Shown piece by piece: positions 51,469 through 60,312 of a DNA stretch of 64,000 bases; positions within the stretch are counted from its first letter, which is position 1; every line of letters starts with the position of its first letter. The notes under the pieces were generated by a model. The model worked only from the letters and a program-made list of their open reading frames with translations, ran no database searches and was not told the DNA's origin. The translations under genes and the position numbers were made by a program. This stretch comes from DATDAH01 sp963725155 (GTDB lineage: Bacteria > Actinomycetota > Acidimicrobiia > Acidimicrobiales > DATDAH01): NCBI GenBank assembly GCA_963725155.1, contig CAVRXU010000002.1, positions 186,001-250,000 of the forward strand, written 5' to 3'.

Positions 51469-52023
51469 ATGAAGCGACTCCTGGTGTCCCTTGCCCTCCT
51501 CTTCGGCCTGATTGCCGGTCCGGCGGCGGTCCTGCCCGATGTCGTGGGCGCGGCGTCACCGGAGGGCTCATGCGCGGTGACGTGGGGGAGTAGGGGCAAG
51601 AGTGCCGGCCCTCCGACCAGCACGTTCTCGGAGGTGACCAACGTCCGCACCGGTCGTCACGCCTGCTACGACCGGTTCGTGGTCGACCTGGCCGGCCCGG
51701 CCTCGGGCTACAACGTCCACTATGTCCATCGCCTCCGCGGCATCGCCTCGGGCGAGGTGATCCCCCTCCCCGGAGGAGCCCGCCTCCAGATCCTGGTCCG
51801 GGCGCCCGCCGTGGACCTCAACGGTCACCCCACCTATCCCGGTGTGGAGGGCCAGCCCCTGCCGGGGGTGAACCTGGCCGGGTACGAGACCTTCCGCTCC
51901 ACCCGGTTCGCCGGGTCGTTCGAGGGCCTCACCCTGTTCGGGCTGGGCGTGCGGGCCCGCCTGCCCTTCCGCGTGCTGAAGATCGGCAACCGCGTCGTCA
52001 TCGACGTCGCCCACCACTGGTAG
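51469..52023 (+). CDS. Secreted AMIN-like domain protein
   Basis: 184 residues. The signal peptide (LLVSLALLFGLIAGPAAVLP) ends near residue 28. The mature part (TNVRTGRHACYDRFVVDLAGPASGYNVHYV, then GLGVRARLPFRVLKIGNRVVIDVAHHW) matches actinobacterial AMIN-like secreted proteins of unknown role. TAGGAC lies 6 bases before the ATG, so it may be leaderless. Confidence 0.8.
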   Translation: MKRLLVSLALLFGLIAGPAAVLPDVVGAASPEGSCAVTWGSRGKSAGPPTSTFSEVTNVRTGRHACYDRFVVDLAGPASGYNVHYVHRLRGIASGEVIPLPGGARLQILVRAPAVDLNGHPTYPGVEGQPLPGVNLAGYETFRSTRFAGSFEGLTLFGLGVRARLPFRVLKIGNRVVIDVAHHW

Positions 52024-52029
52024 ACCCGC

Positions 52030-52053
52030 GCTCATGGTCCTAGGACCATGAGC
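52030..52053. promoter_or_regulatory. 24-bp perfect palindrome, probable operator
   Basis: GCTCATGGTCCT followed by its exact complement, no loop. It lies between two secreted-protein genes, 6 bases after the first stop and 65 before the next start. A dimeric regulator site is likelier than a terminator. Confidence 0.5.
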
Positions 52054-52081
52054 CCATGGTTTCCCCGACCGCCCAAGGAGG

Positions 52082-52120
52082 ATGGTGTTCTTCGTACCCC
52101 CCAAGGACGGAGAACACCAT
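52082..52120 (+). promoter_or_regulatory. 5' leader hairpin covering a start codon
   Basis: ATGGTGTTCT (52082-52091) is the exact complement of AGAACACCAT (52111-52120). The second arm includes the first two bases of the start codon at 52119, and the loop contains the ribosome site AAGGACGG. Folding would hide the start. Confidence 0.5.
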
Positions 52121-52514
52121 GAAGAAGATCACTCTCTTGTTGGTCACGGCTGCGTTGCTGTTCGGCGTGACCCTCGTCGGCGTGAGCAGTCCCGCTGAGG
52201 CCAGCGGCGGCGATGCCACGGTTCGCACCGGGAACTGCAGCGGCCGGGCCGACTGGAAGATCAAGGCCAGGCCGCGGGACGGCGGTATCGAGGTCGAGTT
52301 CGAGGTCGACAGCAACCGCAACGGCCAGGCCTGGAACTACACGCTGCGGCACAACGGCGTGGTGCTGAGCCGGGGCACGCGGACGACCCACGCCCCCAGT
52401 GGTTCCTTCTCGGTGGAGCGGCGGTCGGCGAACACCGCAGGTCCCGATTCGTTCGTCGGCACCTCGACCAACGTCCGCACGGGCCAGACCTGCCGCGGCA
52501 CCGTGACGATCTGA
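52119..52514 (+). CDS. Small secreted protein, function unknown
   Basis: 131 residues: a clear signal peptide (KKITLLLVTAALLFGVTLVG, cleavage near AEA-SG) and a mature beta-rich domain with two cysteines (RTGNCSGRADWKIKARP; TGQTCRGTVTI) likely forming a disulfide. AAGGACGGAG precedes the ATG. No family recognised; it resembles the secreted protein upstream only in being exported. Confidence 0.75.
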   Translation: MKKITLLLVTAALLFGVTLVGVSSPAEASGGDATVRTGNCSGRADWKIKARPRDGGIEVEFEVDSNRNGQAWNYTLRHNGVVLSRGTRTTHAPSGSFSVERRSANTAGPDSFVGTSTNVRTGQTCRGTVTI

Positions 52515-52593
52515 GCGGCATCGCTGCTCACGGCCCGACGGCCCATCTCCCCCTCGCAGGGGGAGGTGGGCCGGTGGCGCGCACAATGGTCGG

Positions 52594-53874
52594 GTGAGCT
52601 CCGTTCGCCGCGAGGTGTTGCGCTTCGCCGTGCCGGGCATCGTGGCCCTCCTCGTCGTGGGTGCCGGAAGCCTCTGGCTGGCCCGCAGCGTCTCGACCGA
52701 CGAGGCCATCGGCGACGCCCGCAGCGATGCCCGCGTCCTGGCCAGGGGCACGATCGAGCCGGCGGTCACCGAGGACCTGGTGGCGGGCAACGCCGATGCC
52801 CTTGCCTACCTCGACGCGGTGGTCCGTGAGCGCGTCCTCAGCAGGGACGTCGTGAGCGTCCGCCTCTGGACCGCCGACGGGACCGTCGTCTATGCCGATG
52901 ATCCCGATCTGATCGGCCGGCAGTACGACCTGGGTCCGGACGAGCTCGAGATCCTCGACCACGGCGGGGCCGAGGCCGAACTGAGTGACCTGTCCAAGCC
53001 CGAGAACGCCGGCCAGCGGGCGTTCGGCGAGCTGCTGGAGGTCTACCTCCGGGTGCGGACTCCGGAGGGTCAGCCCCTGCTCTTCGAGGTCTACCAGCGC
53101 CAGTCCACCATCGACTCACGGGCCCGCGACGTGCTGGGCACCCTCGCCCCGTTCGTCCTCGTCCCCCTTGTCGTTCTCATGGCGGTCGAGCTGACACTGG
53201 CCTGGCGAATGGCCCGACGTCTTGAGCAGAGCACGCGGGAGCGCGAGCAGCTGCTCCGGAGGGCCGTCGACTCTTCCGAGGCCGAGCGTCGTCGGATCGC
53301 GGCTGATCTCCACGACGGCGTGGTCCAGGACATGGCCGGGGTGACCTACACGCTCGCCGCCCTCGCCGATACCGCGGCGGCAGCCGGCGAGGACGAACAA
53401 GCGAGTCGCCTGTCGGCCGCCGCGGGTGAGACCCGACGAAGCGTTCGCAGCCTCCGATCGCTCCTGGTCGAGATCTACCCGCCCAACCTGGCCGACGCCG
53501 GCCTGGAGGCCGCGGTCTCCGACCTGGCGTCGGCGACCATCCGCGGCGGCGCCGCGGTGACCGTTCGGGTGGACCCTGCCCTCCGCCTGCCCGACGAAGT
53601 GGAAGCGGTCGTCTACCGGGTGGCCCGGGAGGCATTGCAGAACGTGGCCAAGCACGCCCAGGCCGATGTCGTGGTGGTGTCGTTCGAGCCTGACGGCGAT
53701 GCCGCGGTGCTCACTGTCCGAGACGACGGCCGGGGGTTCGACCCGGCTGATGTGCCCGCCGGCCATGTCGGCCTCCGGCTCCTGGCCGACCTGGCCGCAG
53801 AGCATGGCACCGACCTGACCGTCGAGTCGGCGCCCGGCGAGGGCACAACGGTTCGCCTCGTGGTGCCCGCATGA
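52594..53874 (+). CDS. NarL-system sensor histidine kinase
   Basis: 426 residues. Two membrane helices (about 9-31 and 180-203) enclose an extracellular sensor domain. A HisKA_3 dimerisation domain (ERRRIAADLHDGVVQDMAG, His240) and an ATPase domain (REALQNVAKHA; DDGRGFDP; GHVGLRLLADLA) follow. The signal is unknown. GTG start. Coupled to the regulator by ATGA. Confidence 0.93.
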   Translation: MSSVRREVLRFAVPGIVALLVVGAGSLWLARSVSTDEAIGDARSDARVLARGTIEPAVTEDLVAGNADALAYLDAVVRERVLSRDVVSVRLWTADGTVVYADDPDLIGRQYDLGPDELEILDHGGAEAELSDLSKPENAGQRAFGELLEVYLRVRTPEGQPLLFEVYQRQSTIDSRARDVLGTLAPFVLVPLVVLMAVELTLAWRMARRLEQSTREREQLLRRAVDSSEAERRRIAADLHDGVVQDMAGVTYTLAALADTAAAAGEDEQASRLSAAAGETRRSVRSLRSLLVEIYPPNLADAGLEAAVSDLASATIRGGAAVTVRVDPALRLPDEVEAVVYRVAREALQNVAKHAQADVVVVSFEPDGDAAVLTVRDDGRGFDPADVPAGHVGLRLLADLAAEHGTDLTVESAPGEGTTVRLVVPA

Positions 53875-54509
53875 TCCGCGTCCTGATCGTCGACGACCAC
53901 CAGGTGGTGCGTGACGGGCTCGAGCTCCTGGTCGGTCGGTTCGACGGGATCGAGTGCGTCGGCACGGCGGCCGACGGCGCGGAGGCGATGGCCCAGGCGT
54001 CGGCGTTGGTGCCCGATGTCGTCCTGATGGACCTGTCGATGCCAGGCATGGACGGCGTCGAGGCGACGCGGCAGATGACGGGGACCGCAGGGGGGCCGGC
54101 CGTGCTCGTCCTGACCACGTTCGCCGACCGCCGTCACGTGATCGACGCGGTGGACGCTGGGGCCGTCGGCTATCTGCTGAAGGACACCGGTCCTGAGCAG
54201 CTCGAGGCCGGGATCCGGGCCGCCGCCCGCGGCGAGTCCCCCCTCGACCCGAAGGTGGCCGGGGCCCTGGTCGCGGCTCGGCGAGAGCGTCGACCCGACG
54301 TGGCCTTGACCGCCCGCGAACGCGAGGTCCTGCTGTTGGTGGGCGAGGGCATGGCCAACAAGAACATTGCTCGCCGGCTGGGGATCTCCGAGAAGACGGT
54401 GAAGACCCATCTCACCAGCGTGTTCAGTGCGCTGGGGGTCGGTGACCGGGTGCAGGCCGCCCTCTGGGCCGAACGGCACCGGTCCGAGCTGGAGGGTCCC
54501 ACAGAATGA
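53871..54509 (+). CDS. NarL/FixJ-family response regulator
   Basis: 212 residues. The receiver has phospho-acceptor Asp54 (VVLMDLSMPGMDG), conserved Thr/Lys (VLVLTTF; LLKDTGP) and a C-terminal LuxR HTH (LTAREREVLLLVGEGMANKNIARRLGISEKTVKTHL). Partner of the kinase immediately upstream. The palindrome at 52030 is a possible target. Confidence 0.94.
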   Translation: MIRVLIVDDHQVVRDGLELLVGRFDGIECVGTAADGAEAMAQASALVPDVVLMDLSMPGMDGVEATRQMTGTAGGPAVLVLTTFADRRHVIDAVDAGAVGYLLKDTGPEQLEAGIRAAARGESPLDPKVAGALVAARRERRPDVALTAREREVLLLVGEGMANKNIARRLGISEKTVKTHLTSVFSALGVGDRVQAALWAERHRSELEGPTE

Positions 54510-54718
54510 CGAAGGGGAGGTACCGGTCCACCCCGCCCGGGGGACGGCAGGCCCGGGCCGGGTGGACGCGGATTCGGGCCGGGCCGCCCGGGAAGGGTCT
54601 CCGAGCAGCCCGGCCGCGATCTGGGAGCTTTCAGGGGCCTAGACCGGGTCGGCGGGGGGCAATGACGCCACCGCTCACGATTCGCGGGTGAACGACTGCT
54701 CAGGGTGATCGGGTGGAG

Positions 54719-54806
54719 CGGAGGGAGCGGGATTCGAACCCGCGGGACCCACGAGGGGCCCAGCAGCTTTCAAGGCTGCCGCAATCGTCCGCTCTGCCAT
54801 CCCTCC
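54719..54806 (-). tRNA. tRNA-Ser(TGA)
   Basis: Minus strand, 88 bases with a long variable arm. Acceptor GGAGGGA pairs with TCCCTCC, the anticodon arm is GCAGC-CTTGAAA-GCTGC (anticodon TGA) and the T-loop is TTCGAAT. CCA is not encoded. Confidence 0.95.
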
Positions 54807-54872
54807 GGCGCTGAGGGTAGCGGTGGCCCTTCTGCCGGCAGGACGGTGAGACGGTCGTCCGATGGTGACGGC

Positions 54873-55283
54873 TCAGACCGGGCTGGGTCCGGGCTCCGCG
54901 GGCCAGCCTCCGTAGGGCACCGTGAGCGCTTCGAGCAAGTGCCCCGAGGGATCGTTGAAGTACACGCCCCGGCCACCGTCGTGGTCGTTGATCTCACCAG
55001 AGTGCTCGCCGTGCGGATCGGCCCAGTACGGCACCTCGCGCTCGAGGATCCGGGCGTACACGCCGTCGAAGACCTCCTCGCTGACGAGGAACGCGTAGTG
55101 CTGGTGCGAGATCTCGTGGTCGCCCCAGTCCATGAAGTCGAGGGAGACGCCGTTGTCGGCCTCGACGACCAGGAAGGGCCCGTAGGGCACCGGCTCGCCC
55201 AGGCCGAACATGTCGACCAGGAAACGGGCTGACGCCTCCTTGTCCTTCGCCGCCACGATCGTGTGGTTCAGCTGAACGGTCAT
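54873..55283 (-). CDS. VOC-family (glyoxalase-like) protein
   Basis: 136 residues. One bleomycin-resistance/glyoxalase domain: VQLNHTIVAAKDKEASARFLVDMFGL and HQHYAFLVSEEVFDGVYARI ... GRGVYFNDPSGHLLEALT. Metal ligands can be placed at His in LNHT, His in QHYA and Glu near LLEALT. Substrate unknown. Confidence 0.87.
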   Translation of the reverse strand: MTVQLNHTIVAAKDKEASARFLVDMFGLGEPVPYGPFLVVEADNGVSLDFMDWGDHEISHQHYAFLVSEEVFDGVYARILEREVPYWADPHGEHSGEINDHDGGRGVYFNDPSGHLLEALTVPYGGWPAEPGPSPV

Positions 55284-55326
55284 GCCGAGAGTCTGCCCAG
55301 AATCGGAGCGATGACGACCGCGCGGG

Positions 55327-56286
55327 TCAGGGGCGGATCTGGTCCTTGAGGGATTGGATCCAGGACTCGGCTTCGGCCCAGCTGGCGTCGGCTTCACGGC
55401 GGACTCTCTCACCGGTCTCGCCGGCGGCGGGGTAGGAGCCGAGGAACTTGATGGTCCCGTGCTTGGAGTGGATGTCCCGGAGGCAGTCGGCCACCAGGGC
55501 TTCATCGACGTGGCCCTCGAGATCGATGATGAAGCAGTAGCTGCCCAGCCCCTCCTTGGTGGGACGGGACTCGAGCTTGGTCAGGTTGATGGCCCGGGCG
55601 GCGAACTCCTGGAGGATGGCCAGCAGCGAGCCGGGGCGGTTGGCGTGCTGGAAGATGACCACCGTCGTCTTGTCGTGGCCGGTGGGAGCGGGGATCCCGG
55701 CCGGCGCCACGATGACGAACTTGGTCTCGTTGTCGTCGTGGTCCTCGATGTCAGGGACGAGGGTGTCGAGGCTGTGCAGCTCGCCCGCCCGCGTGTTGGC
55801 GATGGCGGCGATCGTCGGATCCCCGGTCTCGGCCACGATCTGGGCCGCCTGCGCGGTCGACGCGGCCACCTCGGTCGTGACCCCCGGCAGGTTGCCGGCC
55901 AGAAAGCGACGGCACTGCGCGGTGGCCACCGGGATGGACAGCACCGTCTTGATCTCGTCCAAGGTGGTGCCGGGCAGGACCAGCAGGTGCATCTGGACGG
56001 GGATCACGATCTCTCGCTGGATGAGCAGCTCATGCTCGAAGGCCAGCATGTCCATGGTCACGTTGACCGTGCCCTCTATGGCGTTCTCGATCGGGACGAG
56101 CCCCTGGTCGACCCGCCCGCTGGTGGTCGCCACCAGCACGTCGGGGATGGCGTCGAGGGGCAGCAGCTCGGCGTTCGCCAGGTCGCCCTGAGTGAGGAGG
56201 GCCTGTTCGCTGAAGGTCCCCCGGGGCCCGAGGAAGCCGACCCGGGGATGCCCCGCGCCACTCGCTGATGGTGCGGGGGTGGTCAC
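55327..56286 (-). CDS. pheA: Prephenate dehydratase
   Basis: 319 residues. The catalytic PDT domain opens VGFLGPRGTFSEQAL and contains VPIENAIEGTVNVTMDML and DNETKFVIVA, with the essential Thr before Lys-Phe. A C-terminal ACT domain (KTTVVIFQHANRPGSLLAILQEFAARAINLTKLESRP) gives phenylalanine feedback. It makes phenylpyruvate in phenylalanine synthesis. GTG start; divergent from larB. Confidence 0.94.
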   Translation of the reverse strand: MTTPAPSASGAGHPRVGFLGPRGTFSEQALLTQGDLANAELLPLDAIPDVLVATTSGRVDQGLVPIENAIEGTVNVTMDMLAFEHELLIQREIVIPVQMHLLVLPGTTLDEIKTVLSIPVATAQCRRFLAGNLPGVTTEVAASTAQAAQIVAETGDPTIAAIANTRAGELHSLDTLVPDIEDHDDNETKFVIVAPAGIPAPTGHDKTTVVIFQHANRPGSLLAILQEFAARAINLTKLESRPTKEGLGSYCFIIDLEGHVDEALVADCLRDIHSKHGTIKFLGSYPAAGETGERVRREADASWAEAESWIQSLKDQIRP

Positions 56287-56303
56287 ACGGGCAGGATAGT
56301 GAC

Positions 56304-57065
56304 GTGCAGGAAGCCGACCTCCGACAGTTGTTGGACGGCGTGCGGAGCGGCGCCGTCGCCCCGGACGAGGCCCTACGGCGTCTGCGGCGCCTTCCGTACA
56401 CCGATCTCGGCTTCGCGAAGGTCGATCACCACCGAGCCCTGCGCCAGGGCATGGCCGAGGCCGTCTACGCCCCCGGCAAGACGCCGGAGGAGTGCGCCGC
56501 CATCATCACGGCGTTGCGGGCTGACGGCGGCGCCGGCCCGATCGTGCTCACCCGGGCCGAGCCCGGCCAGGCCGCCGCCGCCCTCGCCGCTCAGCCCGAT
56601 GGCGTCACCCACGCCGGCCAGCCGGCCACGATCGTGTGGGATGCCGCAGCCGAGCGTCCGGAGCGAGTGGCCCTGGTGACGGCGGGAACCGCGGACGGCC
56701 CGGTCGCTCGCGAGTGCGGTGCCGTGCTCGCCGCCCACGGCCTGGCCCCGCTCGAGGTCACCGACGTCGGTGTCTCCGGCCTGCACCGCCTCCTCGGCTC
56801 GATGGACGACCTGGCCGCCGCCGACGCCCTGGTCGTGGTGGCCGGGATGGAGGGCGCCCTGCCCAGCGTCGTCGCCGGCCTCACCGCGGTACCGGTCATC
56901 GCCGTCCCGACCAGCGTGGGCTATGGCGCCGGGCTCGAAGGGGTCACGGCCCTGCTGGCCATGCTTGCCTCCTGCGCCCCCGGCGTGACCGTGGTCGGCA
57001 TCGACAACGGCTACGGCGCAGCCTGCGCCGTGGTCCGCCTCCTCGGCGTCGGCGTCCGCCGGTGA
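56304..57065 (+). CDS. larB: Nickel-pincer cofactor carboxylase LarB
   Basis: 253 residues. N-terminal AFAKVDHHRALR-like segment (LGFAKVDHHRALRQGMAEAVY), and a PurE-like C-terminal domain (VALVTAGTADGPVARECGAVLAAHG; VAGMEGALPSVVAGL; VPTSVGYGAGLEGVTALLAML). LarB carboxylates nicotinic acid adenine dinucleotide in the first step of nickel-pincer nucleotide synthesis. GTG start at 56304. Confidence 0.92.
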   Translation: MQEADLRQLLDGVRSGAVAPDEALRRLRRLPYTDLGFAKVDHHRALRQGMAEAVYAPGKTPEECAAIITALRADGGAGPIVLTRAEPGQAAAALAAQPDGVTHAGQPATIVWDAAAERPERVALVTAGTADGPVARECGAVLAAHGLAPLEVTDVGVSGLHRLLGSMDDLAAADALVVVAGMEGALPSVVAGLTAVPVIAVPTSVGYGAGLEGVTALLAMLASCAPGVTVVGIDNGYGAACAVVRLLGVGVRR

Positions 57066-58267
57066 CGATCGCCTGGTTCCATTGCTTCTCGGGCATCGCG
57101 GGCGACATGGCCCTCGGTGCCCTGGTGGATGCCGGGGCCGACCTCGACGAGGTCCGCAACATCTGCGAGCTCCTCCCCGTCGGCGGCTGGGCCGTCGAGG
57201 CCGAGCCGGTCCTGCGCTGCGGCATCGCCGCCACCAAGGTCCACGTCCACGCCGAGGAGACCACGGTCGTGCGCACCGCGGCACACATCACCGGCCTCAT
57301 CGTCGAGGCCCGGCTGCCCGATCGGGTCCAGGACCTGGCCCTGGCCACCTTCGACGGCCTGGCCAAGGCCGAGGGCAAGCTCCACCGTCGCCCGCCCAGC
57401 CAGGTCCACTTCCACGAAGTGGGCAGCCTCGACGCCATCATCGACATCGTCGGGACCTGCGCCGCCCTCCACGTCCTCGGTGTCGAGCAGGTCTTCGCCA
57501 GCTCGGTGGCCACGGGCACCGGCATGCACCGGGCAGCCCACGGCCTCCTGCCCTCTCCCGCCCCGGCCGTCGTCGAGCTGCTCAAGGGAGCCCCCAGCCA
57601 CGGCATCGACGTCCCCTTCGAGACGACCACCCCGACGGGGGCCGCTCTCCTGGCCGCCATGGTCGTGGGCTGGGGTGACCTGCCGCCGATGACCGTGCGG
57701 GCCAGCGGGTTCGGGGCCGGCTCCCGAGAGCTGGACGATCGCCCGAACGTCACCCAGGTGGTGGTCGGGGACGCCGTCGAGGGCCGGGCGTCGGGCCAGC
57801 CCGTGGTCCTGCTGGAGACCAACGTCGACGACGCCACGGGCGAGGTGGTGGCCGACGCCGTGGCCGCCCTGCTCGACGCCGGTGCCCACGACGCCTGGGT
57901 CACCAACATCCTCATGAAGAAGGGGCGTCCGGCCCACCAGGTCAGCGCGCTCGTCGATCCGTCCCTGGTGCGTCAGGTCATGGAGGCCATGACCGCGTCA
58001 ACGGGCAGCCTCGGCGTACGGGGCACGACGTTGGAACGCTGGCCCCAGGCCCGGGAGCAGAGCGAGGTCGAGGTCGCCGGCCACCCCGTCCGGGTCAAGG
58101 TCAGCGCCGGTCGGGTCAAGGTCGAGCACGACGACGCGTCCCGGGCCGCCCAGCGCGCCGGGCTCCCCGTCCGAGAGGTCATCTCCCTCGCGGAGGAGGC
58201 CTGGCGGCGCCGTGCAGTGCCCGAGGCCAGTGGCCCCATCGATGAGCCCCCTCCCGAGGCCGGCTGA
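57062..58267 (+). CDS. larC: Nickel insertion protein LarC
   Basis: 401 residues in one frame. HCFSGIAGDMALGALVDAGAD is the LarC opening, and FHEVGSLDAIIDIVG, GMHRAAHGLLPSPAPAVVELL and the C-terminal ETNVDDATGEVVADAVAALLDAGAHDAWVTNILMKKGRP follow. LarC inserts nickel using CTP. In Lactobacillus it needs a programmed frameshift; here it is continuous. GTGA overlap with larB. LarE and LarA are not in the window. Confidence 0.93.
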   Translation: MTIAWFHCFSGIAGDMALGALVDAGADLDEVRNICELLPVGGWAVEAEPVLRCGIAATKVHVHAEETTVVRTAAHITGLIVEARLPDRVQDLALATFDGLAKAEGKLHRRPPSQVHFHEVGSLDAIIDIVGTCAALHVLGVEQVFASSVATGTGMHRAAHGLLPSPAPAVVELLKGAPSHGIDVPFETTTPTGAALLAAMVVGWGDLPPMTVRASGFGAGSRELDDRPNVTQVVVGDAVEGRASGQPVVLLETNVDDATGEVVADAVAALLDAGAHDAWVTNILMKKGRPAHQVSALVDPSLVRQVMEAMTASTGSLGVRGTTLERWPQAREQSEVEVAGHPVRVKVSAGRVKVEHDDASRAAQRAGLPVREVISLAEEAWRRRAVPEASGPIDEPPPEAG

Positions 58268-58358
58268 GCCCAGACTTCGGCCCGGTCAGCTGGGGGCACC
58301 CGAACGCTCGGATCTCACCGTCCGTGGCCGAATGGGGCCCAGGACCTAAGTCGTCTCC

Positions 58359-58408
58359 TTCTGGCACCTGATTCGGGTGCTATAGGCCCCCCGAATCAGG
58401 TGCCAGAA
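58359..58408. repeat. Intergenic palindromic repeat, copy B
   Basis: 50 bases with perfect 19-base arms beginning TTCTGGCACCTGATTCGGG. It lies between the converging larC and desaturase genes and is nearest to copy A at 10148. Confidence 0.8.
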
Positions 58409-58444
58409 CGGGTTGCGTCGGTGTCGTTCCTCCAGCCCGAGTGC

Positions 58445-59431
58445 TCAGGCCTCGGAGTGCTCCCGCGCCGACAGGGCCTTCCACAGGGTGCGGTAGTCGG
58501 GGTACTCGAGATCCGGGACGATCCAGCCCGCGGTCACCAGCTCGTCGTGGAAACGGGGGAGGTGACGGAAGGGCACGCCCATGTCGACGTGGTGGGCCAG
58601 GTGCCAGCCGGTGTTGAACGGGACGATCCAGAAGCGGGCGGGCCAGGTCTGGCGGACGTGGTGCGTCGTCTCCCTGCGGTCCTTGGACCGGATCATGCCG
58701 CCGTGTTCGGCGATGGCGCGGAGCCGGTTGATGACCCGCCAACCCGTCATCCAAGGGGCCAGCCACAAGAGGGGGTAGAGCTCGGGGCGGCCGACCGCGG
58801 TGAAACCGGCCAGGATCACGACCTGGGTGCCGAGGATGCGCAGCGCGACACCCCTCGTGCGCTCGTACTGCAGGCCACGGAACAGGCCCTTCAGGTTCTT
58901 CCAACCGGAGATGCCGAAAGCGTCCCGGCGCAGCTTGCGGCCCAGCGAGTCCCGGGTGATGGGGTAGTGGGCGTAGAGGTTGACGTCGGGTTCCTCGGGG
59001 CCCATCTCGTCGCGATGGTGCGCGAAGTGGCTGCGCCGATAGACGTCGAAGGGGACGAAGCCGGGATACGACAGGCCCCAGCGACCCACGAAGTCGTTGG
59101 CCCACCGCTTGGAGAACAGCAGGCGGTGGGCGGCCTCGTGGCCCAGGATCCCGTACAGGGCGAAGGCCCGGCCCATGAGCACGAACGTGGCCAACCACAT
59201 GACCGGGTTGTCGAGCCAACAGGCGAGGGCGATGAGGCCGAAGGACTGGGCCCACACCGACAGGACGTTGCCGACATTGCGTGCGTTCGGGATGCGCCGC
59301 AGCTCGGCCCGCAGCGCGGGCACGGGCTTGCCCGAGACCAGCAGCCGATCCGTGGGCAGCGTGTCCGGCCGAAGGGCCACGGGTGGCACCATCGTCTGCT
59401 GCTCCCGGACGTGGTCGACCAGTAGGGTCAT
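58445..59431 (-). CDS. Membrane fatty acid desaturase
   Basis: 328 residues with the three histidine boxes of membrane desaturases: LGHEAAHRLL, RRSHFAHHRD and GWHLAHHVD. Four membrane helices surround them. It introduces a double bond into a fatty acyl or carotenoid-type chain using a di-iron centre. The ATG lies 6 bases after TAACGT, a leaderless arrangement. Confidence 0.9.
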   Translation of the reverse strand: MTLLVDHVREQQTMVPPVALRPDTLPTDRLLVSGKPVPALRAELRRIPNARNVGNVLSVWAQSFGLIALACWLDNPVMWLATFVLMGRAFALYGILGHEAAHRLLFSKRWANDFVGRWGLSYPGFVPFDVYRRSHFAHHRDEMGPEEPDVNLYAHYPITRDSLGRKLRRDAFGISGWKNLKGLFRGLQYERTRGVALRILGTQVVILAGFTAVGRPELYPLLWLAPWMTGWRVINRLRAIAEHGGMIRSKDRRETTHHVRQTWPARFWIVPFNTGWHLAHHVDMGVPFRHLPRFHDELVTAGWIVPDLEYPDYRTLWKALSAREHSEA

Positions 59432-59437
59432 GGCCCT

Positions 59438-59443
59438 ACGTTA
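59438..59443 (-). promoter_or_regulatory. -10 box of leaderless desaturase promoter
   Basis: TAACGT on the minus strand, 6 bases before the ATG at 59431. Confidence 0.5.
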
Positions 59444-59460
59444 CACTTTCTCGACACGCG

Positions 59461-60225
59461 ATGGAACTTCGTGACGACCCCCGACCCCTGACCGCTCGGT
59501 CCATCGTGGCCTCGACCCTGCTCGGGGTACGGCCCTCTCGCCTGCCCGTACGGTCCCTGGTGGCGTCGGCCGCCTTGTTCGGGGTGGCCGAGGGCACGGT
59601 GCGGACAGCCCTGTCCCGGATGGTGGCGGCGGGGGAGCTGGTGGGCGACGACGGTCGCTATGCCCTGGCGGGACCGTTCCTGGCCCGCCAGGAGCGACAG
59701 GACGAGAGCCGGTCGGGCGCGATCCGAACCTGGTCGGGCGACTGGGAGCTGGCGGTGGTCGAGGTGGACCGCCGCCCCGCCGAGGACCGCACGGCCCTGC
59801 GAGCGGCCATGCGGACGCTGCGCCTGGCCGAGCTCCGAGAAGGGGTGTGGTTGCGACCCGACAACCTCGACCCGGACCGCCTCCCCGAGGCCCGGGCGGT
59901 TGTCGACGCGCAGTGCCTGACCATGACGGGATGGCCGGCCGATGCCGTGGTCGCCCGCCTCTGGGACCTCGACGAGTGGGCCACAACCGCTCGCGACCAG
60001 GAGCGCCGGCTGGTCGACGTCGTCCCGCGGCTCGGGGCCGACCCGGACGTGCTGCGCCCGGCCTTCCAGGCACTGGCCGCCACCCTGCGCCACCTCCAGG
60101 CCGACCCCCTTCTCCCCGTCGACCTGCTCCCGTCCGACTGGCCAGGCCCGGCCCTGCGCGCCACCCACGAGCGGGCCGACGCCGCCTTCAAGGCCGCCTG
60201 GACCGCCCGCCTCCGCGCCCCCTGA
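59461..60225 (+). CDS. PaaX-family transcriptional regulator
   Basis: 254 residues. The N-terminal winged helix (SLVASAALFGVAEGTVRTALSRMVAAGELVGDDGRYAL) and C-terminal domain (WELAVVEVDRRP, LRLAELREGVWLRPDNL) match PaaX, which represses phenylacetate catabolism in response to phenylacetyl-CoA. It is divergent from the desaturase, with only 29 bases between starts, so it probably controls that gene. Confidence 0.87.
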   Translation: MELRDDPRPLTARSIVASTLLGVRPSRLPVRSLVASAALFGVAEGTVRTALSRMVAAGELVGDDGRYALAGPFLARQERQDESRSGAIRTWSGDWELAVVEVDRRPAEDRTALRAAMRTLRLAELREGVWLRPDNLDPDRLPEARAVVDAQCLTMTGWPADAVVARLWDLDEWATTARDQERRLVDVVPRLGADPDVLRPAFQALAATLRHLQADPLLPVDLLPSDWPGPALRATHERADAAFKAAWTARLRAP

Positions 60226-60231
60226 CCCTCT

Positions 60232-60281
60232 GTTCTGGAACCTGTCGTCTGTGGTGGGCCGCGAGTTCCAGGTTCCAGAAC
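60232..60281. repeat. Intergenic palindromic repeat, copy C
   Basis: 50 bases; arms GTTCTGGAACCTG and CAGGTTCCAGAAC are exact complements. Copy D is almost its reverse complement, including the central part. It lies between two plus-strand genes. Confidence 0.8.
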
Positions 60282-60300
60282 CAGCGTTGCGGACGACTCG

Positions 60301-60306
60301 TAGGCT
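60301..60306 (+). promoter_or_regulatory. -10 box of leaderless promoter (MBL hydrolase)
   Basis: TAGGCT, 6 bases before the ATG at 60313. Confidence 0.5.
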
Positions 60307-60312
60307 GACCGG

